Part shown: one piece after another, positions 1-5,724 of the stretch
Numbering within the stretch: position 1 is the stretch's first letter
Layout: every line of letters starts with the position of its first letter
DNA from: Prevotella sp. UBA1705
GTDB lineage: Bacteria > Bacteroidota > Bacteroidia > Bacteroidales > Bacteroidaceae
Length of the DNA: 8,210 nt
Direction: 5' to 3'
Assembly: GCA_002317385.1 (NCBI GenBank)
Contig: DCJH01000035.1
Span: forward strand, 22,606-30,815
Translations under genes and position numbers: made by a program
The notes under the pieces: model-generated
What the model saw: the letters and a program-made list of their open reading frames with translations, nothing else
What the model was told of the DNA's origin: nothing
Database searches by the model: none

Positions 1-48
1 TCCACTGGTGTTTGAGACCAGCGCGTCTACCGATTCCGCCATCTGGGC
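1..48 (-). tRNA. tRNA-Leu (anticodon CAA), 5' part only
   Basis: Read on the minus strand, the sequence begins with a 7-nt acceptor strand GCCCAGA, then TG, a D-arm with stem GCG/CGC and the loop element GGTAGA, and an anticodon arm CTGGT-CTCAAAC-ACCAG. The seven-base loop puts CAA (plus positions 12-14) at the anticodon, so it decodes UUG leucine. The bases after the anticodon arm (TGGA) would begin the long variable arm expected of a class II leucine tRNA. The variable arm, T-arm and 3' acceptor strand lie beyond the left edge, so the gene is truncated by the window rather than broken. Confidence 0.93.
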
Positions 49-80
49 ATAGACAACATTTCTCGGAGGAAATGCGAATG

Positions 81-112
81 CAAAGGTACGATGAAAAATC
101 GGAATCCACAAA
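81..112 (-). promoter_or_regulatory. Bacteroidales-type promoter of the tRNA-Leu gene
   Basis: On the minus strand there is a TTTG -33 element (112-109), a spacer of exactly 20 bp, and a TACCTTTG -7 element (88-81). This matches the TTTG-N19/20-TAnnTTTG promoter of the Bacteroidetes primary sigma factor. Transcription should start around 74-77, giving a 5' leader of roughly 26-29 nt for RNase P to remove before the mature tRNA end at 48. Confidence 0.8.
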
Positions 113-147
113 CTTTTGTCAGAAAAGTTTAGAGGGGGACAGGAAAA

Positions 148-231
148 ATGAAAAAAGAAAGAGAGAAGGGGCTCGAAGAATCTGGCAACAAGCAGGGACG
201 TAGGTTGTTCAAGTGGGATGGAGAAGGTTAA
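148..231 (+). CDS. Possible 27-residue small ORF (first of a tandem pair)
   Basis: An ATG at 148 opens a 27-codon frame ending in TAA at 229-231. The peptide is highly charged (MKKEREKGLEESGNKQGRRL, then FKWDGEG), with no hydrophobic segment. A purine-rich stretch, AGAGGGGGACAGGAAAA, lies directly upstream and could serve as a ribosome site. The stop abuts the ATG of the next ORF, and both ORFs are in the same frame. It may therefore be a short upstream peptide translationally coupled to the next one, or the first part of an 80-odd-codon gene interrupted by a nonsense codon. No clean TAnnTTTG promoter is visible in front of it. I do not recognise the peptide; it could be chance. Confidence 0.3.
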   Translation: MKKEREKGLEESGNKQGRRLFKWDGEG

Positions 232-393
232 ATGATGCCGGTTCCTGTCGCATTAATCGACTTTTTCTACTTCTGGTACGTGTTGTCCATGGGCCTGATA
301 ACGGCAGGGTGGGAGATAGGCAGATGCGATTTGTTGCAGGACGGGTATTTTGCCGCGAAATGGTTGATATTCAAACTTAAGGATGAATGTTAG
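232..393 (+). CDS. Possible 53-residue single-pass membrane peptide
   Basis: The frame runs from ATG at 232 (a second ATG follows at 235) to TAG at 391-393. Residues about 4-27 form one strongly hydrophobic, aromatic-rich segment (VPVALIDFFYFWYVLSMGLI, then TAGW), followed by a polar stretch (EIGRCDLLQDG) and a short amphipathic tail (YFAAKWLIFKLKDEC). This is the layout of a small inner-membrane protein. GGAGAAGG sits 4 nt upstream of the ATG but lies within the preceding ORF, so translation would be coupled to it through TAAATG. I recognise no family. It lies between a divergent tRNA gene and the kinase gene, and ends 61 nt before the kinase start. The well-formed hydrophobic segment and preceding purine tract argue for coding; the lack of a promoter argues against. 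Confidence 0.4.
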   Translation: MMPVPVALIDFFYFWYVLSMGLITAGWEIGRCDLLQDGYFAAKWLIFKLKDEC

Positions 394-426
394 GGAGAAA
401 AATCGATATAAGTTCAAAGTTTTTAT

Positions 427-434
427 TAACTTTG
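427..434 (+). promoter_or_regulatory. Promoter -7 element of the PfkB kinase gene
   Basis: TAACTTTG fits the Bacteroidetes TAnnTTTG -7 consensus and lies 20 nt before the ATG at 455, so the leader would be only about 14-17 nt. The expected -33 position (about 403-407) shows no TTTG, so the call rests on the -7 box and its position alone. Confidence 0.5.
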
Positions 435-454
435 CAGCCTAAGACTTCATTTTA

Positions 455-1333
455 ATGAGAGATATTTGTTGCATCGGGCACATTACCCGAGATAAGATTA
501 TCACGCCGAGGAGCGAGGTCTATATGGCCGGCGGCACTTCATTCTATATGTCGAGAGGCATTCGCCAGCTCCCGGAGGACGTGTCCTACCAATTGGTGAC
601 CAAGGTAGGGCAGGGCCAGATACCCGAGGTGGACAAACTTCGCGAGGCGGGCATCGATACCATTTGTTATCCAAGCCGCCACACCGTCTATTTTGAGAAC
701 AAATATGGCGCCGATACCAACAAGCGCACCCAGCGTGTGCTGGCCAAGGCTGATCCGTTCACTATCGAGGAGATGCGTCCCTTGGAGGCCAAGGTGTTCC
801 ATTTGGGCAGTCTTCTGGCCGACGATTTCTCCCCCGAGGTGGTGAAATACCTCTCCACCAAAGGTCAGGTGTCTATCGACGCCCAGGGCTATCTGCGCGA
901 AGTGGTGGGCGAACAGGTGCACGCCATCGATTGGAAAGATAAGGAGGAGATTCTCGCTTGTACCGACATCCTGAAGCTCAACGAGCACGAGATGGAGGTC
1001 ATCACCAATTCCAAGAACCCGCGTACGGTGGCCTTGAAGTTGGCCGAATACGGTGTGAAGGAGGTAGTGATAACGCTTGGCAGCTACGGATCGCTGATAT
1101 ACGCCGAAGGCAAGTTCTTCGAGATTCCCGCCTACGAGCCCAGCGAGGTGGTCGATGCCACCGGATGCGGCGACACCTACTCCACGGGCTACCTCTATTG
1201 TCGCATGCAAGGCATGGGCTATGAGGAGTCGGGCAAGTTTGCTGCGGCCATGTGCACGCTCAAATTGGAGAACAGCGGCCCGTTCAACAGGTCAATTTCG
1301 GATATCCGAAAGATATTGAGAAACAAACGATAA
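455..1333 (+). CDS. PfkB/ribokinase-family carbohydrate or nucleoside kinase
   Basis: This is a 292-residue cytoplasmic kinase of the ribokinase (PfkB) fold, which transfers the ATP gamma-phosphate to a hydroxymethyl group of a sugar, nucleoside or similar substrate. Visible features in order are an N-terminal GHITRD segment (residues 8-13), the substrate-side AGGTSFY glycine motif (25-31), the NxxE magnesium motif (Asn176-Glu179 in LNEHE), the ITLGSYGS strand (206-213) and the PfkB signature DATGCGD (234-240). Asp240 of the signature is the expected catalytic base. The length is slightly short for the family (about 300-330), through a small lid. The sequence does not reveal the substrate; fructose, ribose, adenosine and inositol-type kinases all share this signature. 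The gene stands alone, with its own -7 box upstream and an intrinsic terminator 8 nt after its stop, and no catabolic genes beside it. Confidence 0.9.
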   Translation: MRDICCIGHITRDKIITPRSEVYMAGGTSFYMSRGIRQLPEDVSYQLVTKVGQGQIPEVDKLREAGIDTICYPSRHTVYFENKYGADTNKRTQRVLAKADPFTIEEMRPLEAKVFHLGSLLADDFSPEVVKYLSTKGQVSIDAQGYLREVVGEQVHAIDWKDKEEILACTDILKLNEHEMEVITNSKNPRTVALKLAEYGVKEVVITLGSYGSLIYAEGKFFEIPAYEPSEVVDATGCGDTYSTGYLYCRMQGMGYEESGKFAAAMCTLKLENSGPFNRSISDIRKILRNKR

Positions 1334-1341
1334 ACCAGAAA

Positions 1342-1367
1342 GCGTCCGATGATTCGGGCGTTTTTTT
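1342..1367 (+). terminator. Intrinsic terminator of the PfkB kinase gene
   Basis: CGTCCGA (1343-1349) pairs with TCGGGCG (1354-1360) across a TGAT loop, giving 7 bp with one G-T wobble. Seven T residues (1361-1367) follow immediately. It begins only 8 nt after the TAA stop at 1333. In the opposite direction it would be preceded by A7 and followed by a moderately T-rich run, so it may also slow transcripts arriving from the convergent ABC ATPase gene. Confidence 0.85.
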
Positions 1368-1395
1368 CGTATCATACCATGAGAATCATGCAGCG

Positions 1396-1422
1396 ATGTC
1401 TTGCCAACCTCAAGACATTTTT
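1396..1422 (+). terminator. Perfect hairpin with T-tract, possible second terminator
   Basis: ATGTCTTG (1396-1403) and CAAGACAT (1411-1418) form a perfect 8-bp stem with a 7-nt loop CCAACCT, and the run T1418-T1422 follows on the plus strand. It is less GC-rich than the terminator 30 nt upstream and has only a short T-tract. It could be a back-up terminator between the two convergent genes, or an RNA 3'-end structure for the minus-strand ABC gene, whose stop lies 58 nt away. Confidence 0.45.
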
Positions 1423-1479
1423 CTAAAATCTGCGTCTAAACAGCAGGCCATTCAAAAGCCGATGGCACGGCCGAATCCC

Positions 1480-2205
1480 CTATCTCAGGCTCTTGATATA
1501 TTGCCCGAGCGCCTCTCGGCTCATCTCATGGAGCCCTTGTCCGAGCAGCAGCAGGCGGTCGGCATGTTGCAGGGCCAGCTCCAGATCGTGGGTAGAGAGC
1601 AGGATGGTCTTGTTCATCTCATTGGCCAGGCGTCGCAACATCTTCATCATCTCCACCTTGCTGGGATAGTCGAGAAAGGCCGTCGGTTCGTCGAGGAGGA
1701 TGATGGGAGTCTGCTGGGCCAGTGCCTTGGCTATCATCACCTTCTGTCGTTCGCCATCACTCAGCGCATCGAAATACCGTTCAGCGAAAGCGCCCATGCC
1801 TGTGGCTTCGAGCGATTCGGCCACAATCCTTCGGTCGTCATCACTCAGCGACCCGAAAAAACCGGTGTAGGGCATCCGCCCCATGCCCACCATCTCGGCC
1901 ACAGAGAGCTGTTTCACATCGGGCTGTTCGGTGAGCACCACTGACACCCAGCGCGCCAACTCCTGCTTGGAAAATGCTTCCACCTGTTGCATCTGGTCGC
2001 CTTCCGCTCTCAGACACACCTCACCACTCAGGGCAGGCTGCAGTCCGGCCAGCGTGCGCAGCATGGTCGACTTGCCCGTTCCGTTGGTGCCGAGCAGACA
2101 GGTGAGCTCTCCGCACCTCACTTCGGCGCTGAGTCCACGCTCCACCACCTTGCCTTTGTAGCCGATGGAGAGGTTTGAAATGATGATGGCTTCCTGCTGT
2201 TGCAT
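1480..2205 (-). CDS. FecE/BtuD-type ABC importer ATP-binding protein
   Basis: This is a 241-residue cytoplasmic ATPase subunit of the FecCD-type importer class, which energises uptake of iron-siderophore, haem or cobalamin. Using the ATG at 2205-2203, the Walker A motif GTNGTGKST is at residues 39-47, the Q-loop glutamine near 94, the signature LSDGERQ at 148-154, Walker B ILLDEP ending with Glu173, and the H-loop histidine in STHD near 206. LSDGE in place of LSGGQ is typical of this importer class. A longer frame from ATG 2253 exists, but it would start at or before the predicted transcription start, so the inner ATG is preferred. The protein ends soon after the H-loop segment (GLHEMSREALGQYIKSLR), a short C-terminal tail for the family. 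No permease or binding protein is encoded in the window, and the opposite-strand kinase lies immediately downstream, so the partner must be elsewhere or upstream of another locus. Confidence 0.9.
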   Translation of the reverse strand: MQQQEAIIISNLSIGYKGKVVERGLSAEVRCGELTCLLGTNGTGKSTMLRTLAGLQPALSGEVCLRAEGDQMQQVEAFSKQELARWVSVVLTEQPDVKQLSVAEMVGMGRMPYTGFFGSLSDDDRRIVAESLEATGMGAFAERYFDALSDGERQKVMIAKALAQQTPIILLDEPTAFLDYPSKVEMMKMLRRLANEMNKTILLSTHDLELALQHADRLLLLGQGLHEMSREALGQYIKSLR

Positions 2206-2255
2206 GCTGTGTCTGCGGTTGATTCTGTGGTCGGTCGCCCGCGGGTTGACCATTG

Positions 2256-2286
2256 CAAAGGTAAATCAAAACAATGGTTGGGCAAA
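2256..2286 (-). promoter_or_regulatory. Bacteroidales-type promoter of the ABC ATPase gene
   Basis: On the minus strand, TTTG (2286-2283), a 19-bp spacer and TACCTTTG (2263-2256) match the Bacteroidetes consensus fully. The predicted transcription start is near 2249-2252, about 45 nt before the ATG at 2205. This site decides the start codon, because the ATG at 2253 would fall at or outside the 5' end of the mRNA. Confidence 0.8.
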
Positions 2287-2372
2287 GAAAATGAGTCGAT
2301 AAATCCGTTTTTCTCCATGAATTGCGGGCACGGAATGGTCCGAGCATCCCTTTCTGTCGCCCCGAAAAGATA

Positions 2373-2404
2373 CTCACGGATACAGGATATGCCCCTCACG
2401 GATA
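2373..2404. repeat. Phased 10-bp direct repeat in the divergent intergenic region
   Basis: CTCACGGATA occurs at 2373-2382 and again at 2395-2404. The copies start 22 bp apart, about two helical turns, and each has a further GGATA a few bases downstream (2385-2389 and 2405-2409). The pair lies between the divergent promoters of the ABC ATPase (about 2250) and the helicase (about 2480). The spacing would suit a regulator bound to one face of the DNA, but no known site is recognised. Confidence 0.4.
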
Positions 2405-2469
2405 GGATAAAAAAGCATAATTTCTGCATTTTACCATAGCTAATCAGGTGTAAAGCAGCATTTTCTTCC

Positions 2470-2477
2470 TATTTTTG
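2470..2477 (+). promoter_or_regulatory. Promoter -7 element of the helicase gene, nearly leaderless
   Basis: TATTTTTG matches TAnnTTTG. Its last base is only 8 nt before the helicase ATG at 2486, so the mRNA would start about 2-5 nt ahead of the start codon. The -33 region (about 2446-2450, AGGTG) matches the TTTG element poorly. Confidence 0.5.
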
Positions 2478-2485
2478 CATCCAAT

Positions 2486-4507
2486 ATGACCACATCATCA
2501 CCCATACAATTGCTACAACAGCAGCGTCTGTTGCTCCAGCTGGAGTATCAGACCGAGCGCGAAGCCTATCGCCAACAGACCGAGGCGATGGGCATTGGGC
2601 GCAAGGTGAAGCGTGGCGACGCGTGGTTTCCGCTGCGGATAGGCAAGAGCTACTACAACTCTCTCAACCAGTTTGTGATGGAGGTGTATCGCACGGCAGA
2701 CCAGGAAATAGACCACAACTTTGAGTTTGGGAAGCCCATTGTGTTCTTCCGACAAAAGGATGAAAAGGTTCACGACTTCAAGTTTACGGCCACGGTGGCC
2801 TACGTCGACGGCGACCGCCTGGTGGTGGCGATGCCCGAGGGGCATGTTTTAGACGTGCAGAACAGCGATGATCCCATCGGCGTACGCCTCTCGTTCGACG
2901 AGACCAGCTATCACATGATGTTCGATGCGCTCGACCGTGTTATCCGCGCCAAGGGCAATCGGCTGGCCTATCTGCGCGACCTCTTCTATTCGCACCAGCC
3001 CGCCCAGCGCTTCACGTTCGAGCCGATGCGGTTTCCGTGGCTCAACCAGACGCAGGAGCGGGCCGTGAACGAGGTGCTCCGGGCCAAAGATGTGGAGGTG
3101 GTTCATGGTCCGCCGGGCACCGGAAAGACCACCACGCTCGTCGAGGCCATCAACGAAACACTCATGCGCGAAAGTCAGGTGCTGGTGTGCGCGCAGAGCA
3201 ATATGGCCGTCGACTGGATTTCGGAGAAGCTCGTAGACCGTGGCATCAACGTGCTGCGCATCGGCAATCCGAGCCGGGTGAACGACAAAATGCTGAGTTT
3301 CACCTATGAGCGCCGGTTTTCCGACCATCCCGACTATCCCCAGTTGTGGGCCATCCGCAAGGCCATGCGCGAGCTTCGGAAGACGCGCAAGGGGCGCGAC
3401 GACAAGTTCCATCAGAAGTTGGAGAGCCTGAAATCGCGCGCTGCCGAACTGGAGATTCGCATCAATGCCGACCTCTTTGGTGAGGCGCGCGTCATTGCGA
3501 GCACCCTCGTGGGGTCGGCCAACCGACTGCTCGAAGGGCAGAAATACGGCACCTTGTTTATAGATGAGGCTGCCCAGGCGCTCGAAGCGGCCTGCTGGAT
3601 TCCCATGCGGCGGGTGTCGCGCGTGGTTCTGGCCGGCGACCATTGCCAGCTTCCGCCCACCGTGAAGAGCATCGCCGCCCTGAAGGCAGGCCTTGGCAAG
3701 ACCCTCATGGAGCGCATCGTGGAGAACAAGCCCGACTGCGTGACGCTGCTCCAGGTGCAATATCGCATGAAAGATGAGATCATGCGGTTCTCCTCCGAAT
3801 GGTTCTACGAGGGCAAGGTGGAGACCGCACCACAGGTGCAAAACCGGAGCATATTGGATTGGGAGGTACCTATTGAGTGGAGGAGTAGCCATGTCAGCCT
3901 CACCCCCAGCCCCTCCCCAGAGAGGGAGGGGAGTGATTACTCCCCAAGGGTCAAGCCTGAACAAGAAGAGCATAGCATAGAGGGCCCCCTTGTTCCATCC
4001 GACAAACATTCTACTCCCCTCCCTTCTTGGGGAGGGGCTGGGGGTGAGGCTGGCTCTGGAGAATCCTTTGTTAGCGAAAGCTACGGCCGCGTGAACCGGG
4101 GCGAGGCCTTCCTCACGCTGAGCACACTGCAGGATTATCTCACCAAGATAGGCAAGCCACGCATCCTCGACGAGCAGATAGACGTGGGTGTCATCTCGCC
4201 CTACCGTGCACAGGTGCAATACCTGAAGCAGCTCATCCGCAAGCGCGAATTCTTCAAGCCCTACCGCCATCTCATCACGGTGAACACCGTCGACGGATTC
4301 CAAGGACAGGAGCGTGACATCATCCTCATCTCCATGGTGCGCTCCAACGAGGATGGGCAGATTGGTTTCCTGCGTGACCTCCGCCGTATGAATGTGGCCA
4401 TCACTCGTGCCCGCATGAAGCTCATCATCCTCGGAGACGTAGCCACCCTCACCCGCCACCCGTTCTACAAGAAGCTCTACGAGTATGTGCAAGGTTTGAA
4501 ACAATAA
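2486..4507 (+). CDS. UPF1/IGHMBP2-like superfamily 1 helicase carrying a palindromic insert
   Basis: This is a 673-residue cytoplasmic, ATP-driven DNA/RNA helicase of the DNA2/NAM7 (AAA_11/AAA_12) type. An N-terminal Gln/Leu-rich helix and a beta-rich domain (to about residue 175) precede the motor. The motor shows Walker A GPPGTGKT (208-215), motif Ia AQSNMAVD (236-243), Walker B IDEAA (359-363), motif III GDHCQLPPT (384-392), motif IV QYRM (425-428), motif V DGFQGQERD (603-611) and motif VI VAITRAR (637-643). Charged residues 290-325 are probably the helical stalk insertion of UPF1-like enzymes. Residues about 470-523 are translated from a palindromic repeat and are low-complexity Pro/Ser/Gly; all catalytic motifs lie outside them. 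The first ATG is kept because the start lies just after a -7 box and no in-frame ATG follows until residue 35. The natural substrate cannot be read from the sequence. Confidence 0.93.
   Translation: MTTSSPIQLLQQQRLLLQLEYQTEREAYRQQTEAMGIGRKVKRGDAWFPLRIGKSYYNSLNQFVMEVYRTADQEIDHNFEFGKPIVFFRQKDEKVHDFKFTATVAYVDGDRLVVAMPEGHVLDVQNSDDPIGVRLSFDETSYHMMFDALDRVIRAKGNRLAYLRDLFYSHQPAQRFTFEPMRFPWLNQTQERAVNEVLRAKDVEVVHGPPGTGKTTTLVEAINETLMRESQVLVCAQSNMAVDWISEKLVDRGINVLRIGNPSRVNDKMLSFTYERRFSDHPDYPQLWAIRKAMRELRKTRKGRDDKFHQKLESLKSRAAELEIRINADLFGEARVIASTLVGSANRLLEGQKYGTLFIDEAAQALEAACWIPMRRVSRVVLAGDHCQLPPTVKSIAALKAGLGKTLMERIVENKPDCVTLLQVQYRMKDEIMRFSSEWFYEGKVETAPQVQNRSILDWEVPIEWRSSHVSLTPSPSPEREGSDYSPRVKPEQEEHSIEGPLVPSDKHSTPLPSWGGAGGEAGSGESFVSESYGRVNRGEAFLTLSTLQDYLTKIGKPRILDEQIDVGVISPYRAQVQYLKQLIRKREFFKPYRHLITVNTVDGFQGQERDIILISMVRSNEDGQIGFLRDLRRMNVAITRARMKLIILGDVATLTRHPFYKKLYEYVQGLKQ
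3895..4052. repeat. 158-bp palindromic element with 40-bp inverted arms, inside the helicase gene
   Basis: The left arm 3895-3934 and the right arm 4013-4052 are inverted copies matching at 37 of 40 positions. The only differences lie in the centre of the arm (3920-3922 against its partner). Each arm starts with CAGCCTCACCCCCAGCCCCT and is itself a hairpin: in the left arm CCCCTCCC (3910-3917) pairs with GGGAGGGG (3924-3931). The 78-bp core holds a further inverted pair, GAACAAG (3959-3965) and CTTGTTC (3989-3995). The element stays open in the helicase frame, giving SLTPSPSPEREGS at one end and TPLPSWGGAGGEAG at the other. Short repeats translated to SLTPSPSP-like peptides recur in Bacteroidetes proteins, by memory rather than by a search. 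The structure resembles a non-autonomous MITE or an in-gene palindromic element; no transposase is nearby. Confidence 0.85.
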
Positions 4508-4543
4508 TATTATGCATGTTGCTATTCAGATAAACAAATAGAT

Positions 4544-5713
4544 ATGACAAACGATTTTCTTAAGAGTATAGGACTCAGCATCTTGTTGGCAACTGTGGGA
4601 TGCCTGTCCGCTGTGGCTCAAAACGATACCATTCCCTTCTACGATGCCAATGGTGGTATCATTCTTCAAATAGAGGTAAATGGGAAAAAATATCCTATGT
4701 TGTTTGACTGCGGAGCAACCCTGAGCGCATCAAAGGAACTTTGGGAAGAGTTGAAATTAACGAGAAGTTCTTCACAATCCTTTGGCGATAGCCAAGGCAA
4801 TACTATCAAATCTCAACTTGGTATGTTTCCAGAGTTCACACTTGGGCATCAGCATTATAGTGGTATGACAGCGCTGATGCTTGATATTGCTAATGTGCCA
4901 GGTATGAATTGTTACGATATCAAGGGCGTTGTTGGACCAGAAGTGATGCGCGGGCGATGTTGGACTTTGGACTTTCAGCGTCAGCGAATCATTATCAGAG
5001 ACTCGGTCGGTGATATTTCAGACAATGCATTTTGGGTACCAATGACCCCTCGTTTTAATGGCCAGCCATGGTTTGAAATGAACTTCGGGCATAATGAGAA
5101 AATACTTACTTGTTTCGATTCAGGTAGTAATAGTGCCATAACACTTGATAGAAATTTGGCTAAATGTGTAGAAAATGCGGTGAAGCCAAAGTATAAATTC
5201 ATAGAATGTGGCTTCACAGGGACAGGTGGTGGAGGCTATGGCAAGGCTGACACGATTGTATTGTTGAATCATGCCAACGGCGTGTTTATTGGAGATTACG
5301 AATTGAAAGAACAGAACATTAGGCTGCGTTCCAAGCCTATCAACCTAATCGGCACGAAGGTGATGAGACAGTTTGTTACCACGCTCGACTATCCCCGGAA
5401 GCGCATTATCTTCCAACCGATAGACCATGACAAGGTGAAACCATCTGCCACTCAAGGCATAACCTTTGGATGGAAAGACGGACATATCATCGTGGCAAGC
5501 ATCTCTGGAAAAGACGCTGCGCATCTACCAGACATCAAGCAGGGTGTCGTCGTGTTGAAAATCAATGACAATCTGATGCCCTCTCCAGCCAAGCCAAGCG
5601 ACCTTTGCACGGTGTTCTCGACAAAATACAATGAGAAGAAGAAACTCAAAATACAGTATTTAGATGAGCACGGCAGTGTGAAGACATATATTTACAAGAG
5701 GAAATCAAATTAA
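4544..5713 (+). CDS. Exported two-lobed retropepsin-like aspartic protease with C-terminal PDZ domain
   Basis: This 389-residue protein begins with a signal peptide: hydrophobic residues 9-21, then AVA before Gln26 as a signal peptidase I site. It is expected in the periplasm or at the cell surface. Two clan AA lobes are visible. The first has FDCGA (54-58) and its hydrophobic-Gly partner GVVGPEVM (128-135) followed by LDF. The second has FDSGS (191-195) and LIGTKVM (268-274) followed by LDY. The C-terminus (about 303-385) is PDZ-like, with GITFGW, IKQGVVVLKIND and a final beta-strand. The first active-site triad has Cys where Thr or Ser is usual, so activity is uncertain. It starts 36 nt after the helicase stop with no clear TAnnTTTG box, so it may be co-transcribed. 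Its codons are noticeably more AT-rich than both neighbours, suggesting later arrival. Substrate unknown. Confidence 0.85.
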   Translation: MTNDFLKSIGLSILLATVGCLSAVAQNDTIPFYDANGGIILQIEVNGKKYPMLFDCGATLSASKELWEELKLTRSSSQSFGDSQGNTIKSQLGMFPEFTLGHQHYSGMTALMLDIANVPGMNCYDIKGVVGPEVMRGRCWTLDFQRQRIIIRDSVGDISDNAFWVPMTPRFNGQPWFEMNFGHNEKILTCFDSGSNSAITLDRNLAKCVENAVKPKYKFIECGFTGTGGGGYGKADTIVLLNHANGVFIGDYELKEQNIRLRSKPINLIGTKVMRQFVTTLDYPRKRIIFQPIDHDKVKPSATQGITFGWKDGHIIVASISGKDAAHLPDIKQGVVVLKINDNLMPSPAKPSDLCTVFSTKYNEKKKLKIQYLDEHGSVKTYIYKRKSN

Positions 5714-5724
5714 AACACAACAGA

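Noticed and set aside
111..118. AACTTTTG as a plus-strand -7 box for the small ORFs
   Set aside because: It lacks the T of the TA dinucleotide, has no -33 partner at the right spacing, and overlaps the -33 region of the tRNA promoter.
12..203. 63-codon frame overlapping the tRNA-Leu
   Set aside because: It begins within the antisense of the tRNA gene and crosses its promoter; it is not a plausible protein.
1252..1944. 230-codon plus-strand frame spanning the kinase end and the ABC gene
   Set aside because: It runs through the kinase terminator and antisense to the ABC ATPase motifs, and shows no domain.
2206..2253. N-terminal extension of the ABC ATPase (start at ATG 2253)
   Set aside because: The consensus promoter at 2256-2286 places the transcription start at or after this ATG, and the 16 extra residues (MVNPRATDHRINRRHS) are not typical of the family.
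3895..4052. Large intragenic hairpin as a transcription terminator or CRISPR-like repeat
   Set aside because: There is no T-tract after the arms, only one inverted pair and no repeated units with spacers; the preserved frame argues for a tolerated insertion.
2849..4504. Very long open frame (551 codons) antisense to the helicase
   Set aside because: It lies in the complementary frame of a GC-rich gene with clear helicase motifs, has no family motifs of its own, and is His/Leu/Gly-rich as expected of an antisense shadow.
4544..4620. Lipoprotein signal (TVGC, Cys20) in the aspartic protease
   Set aside because: The -3 residue is Thr, and a better signal peptidase I site AVA-Q follows at 23-26; lipidation is possible but not supported.
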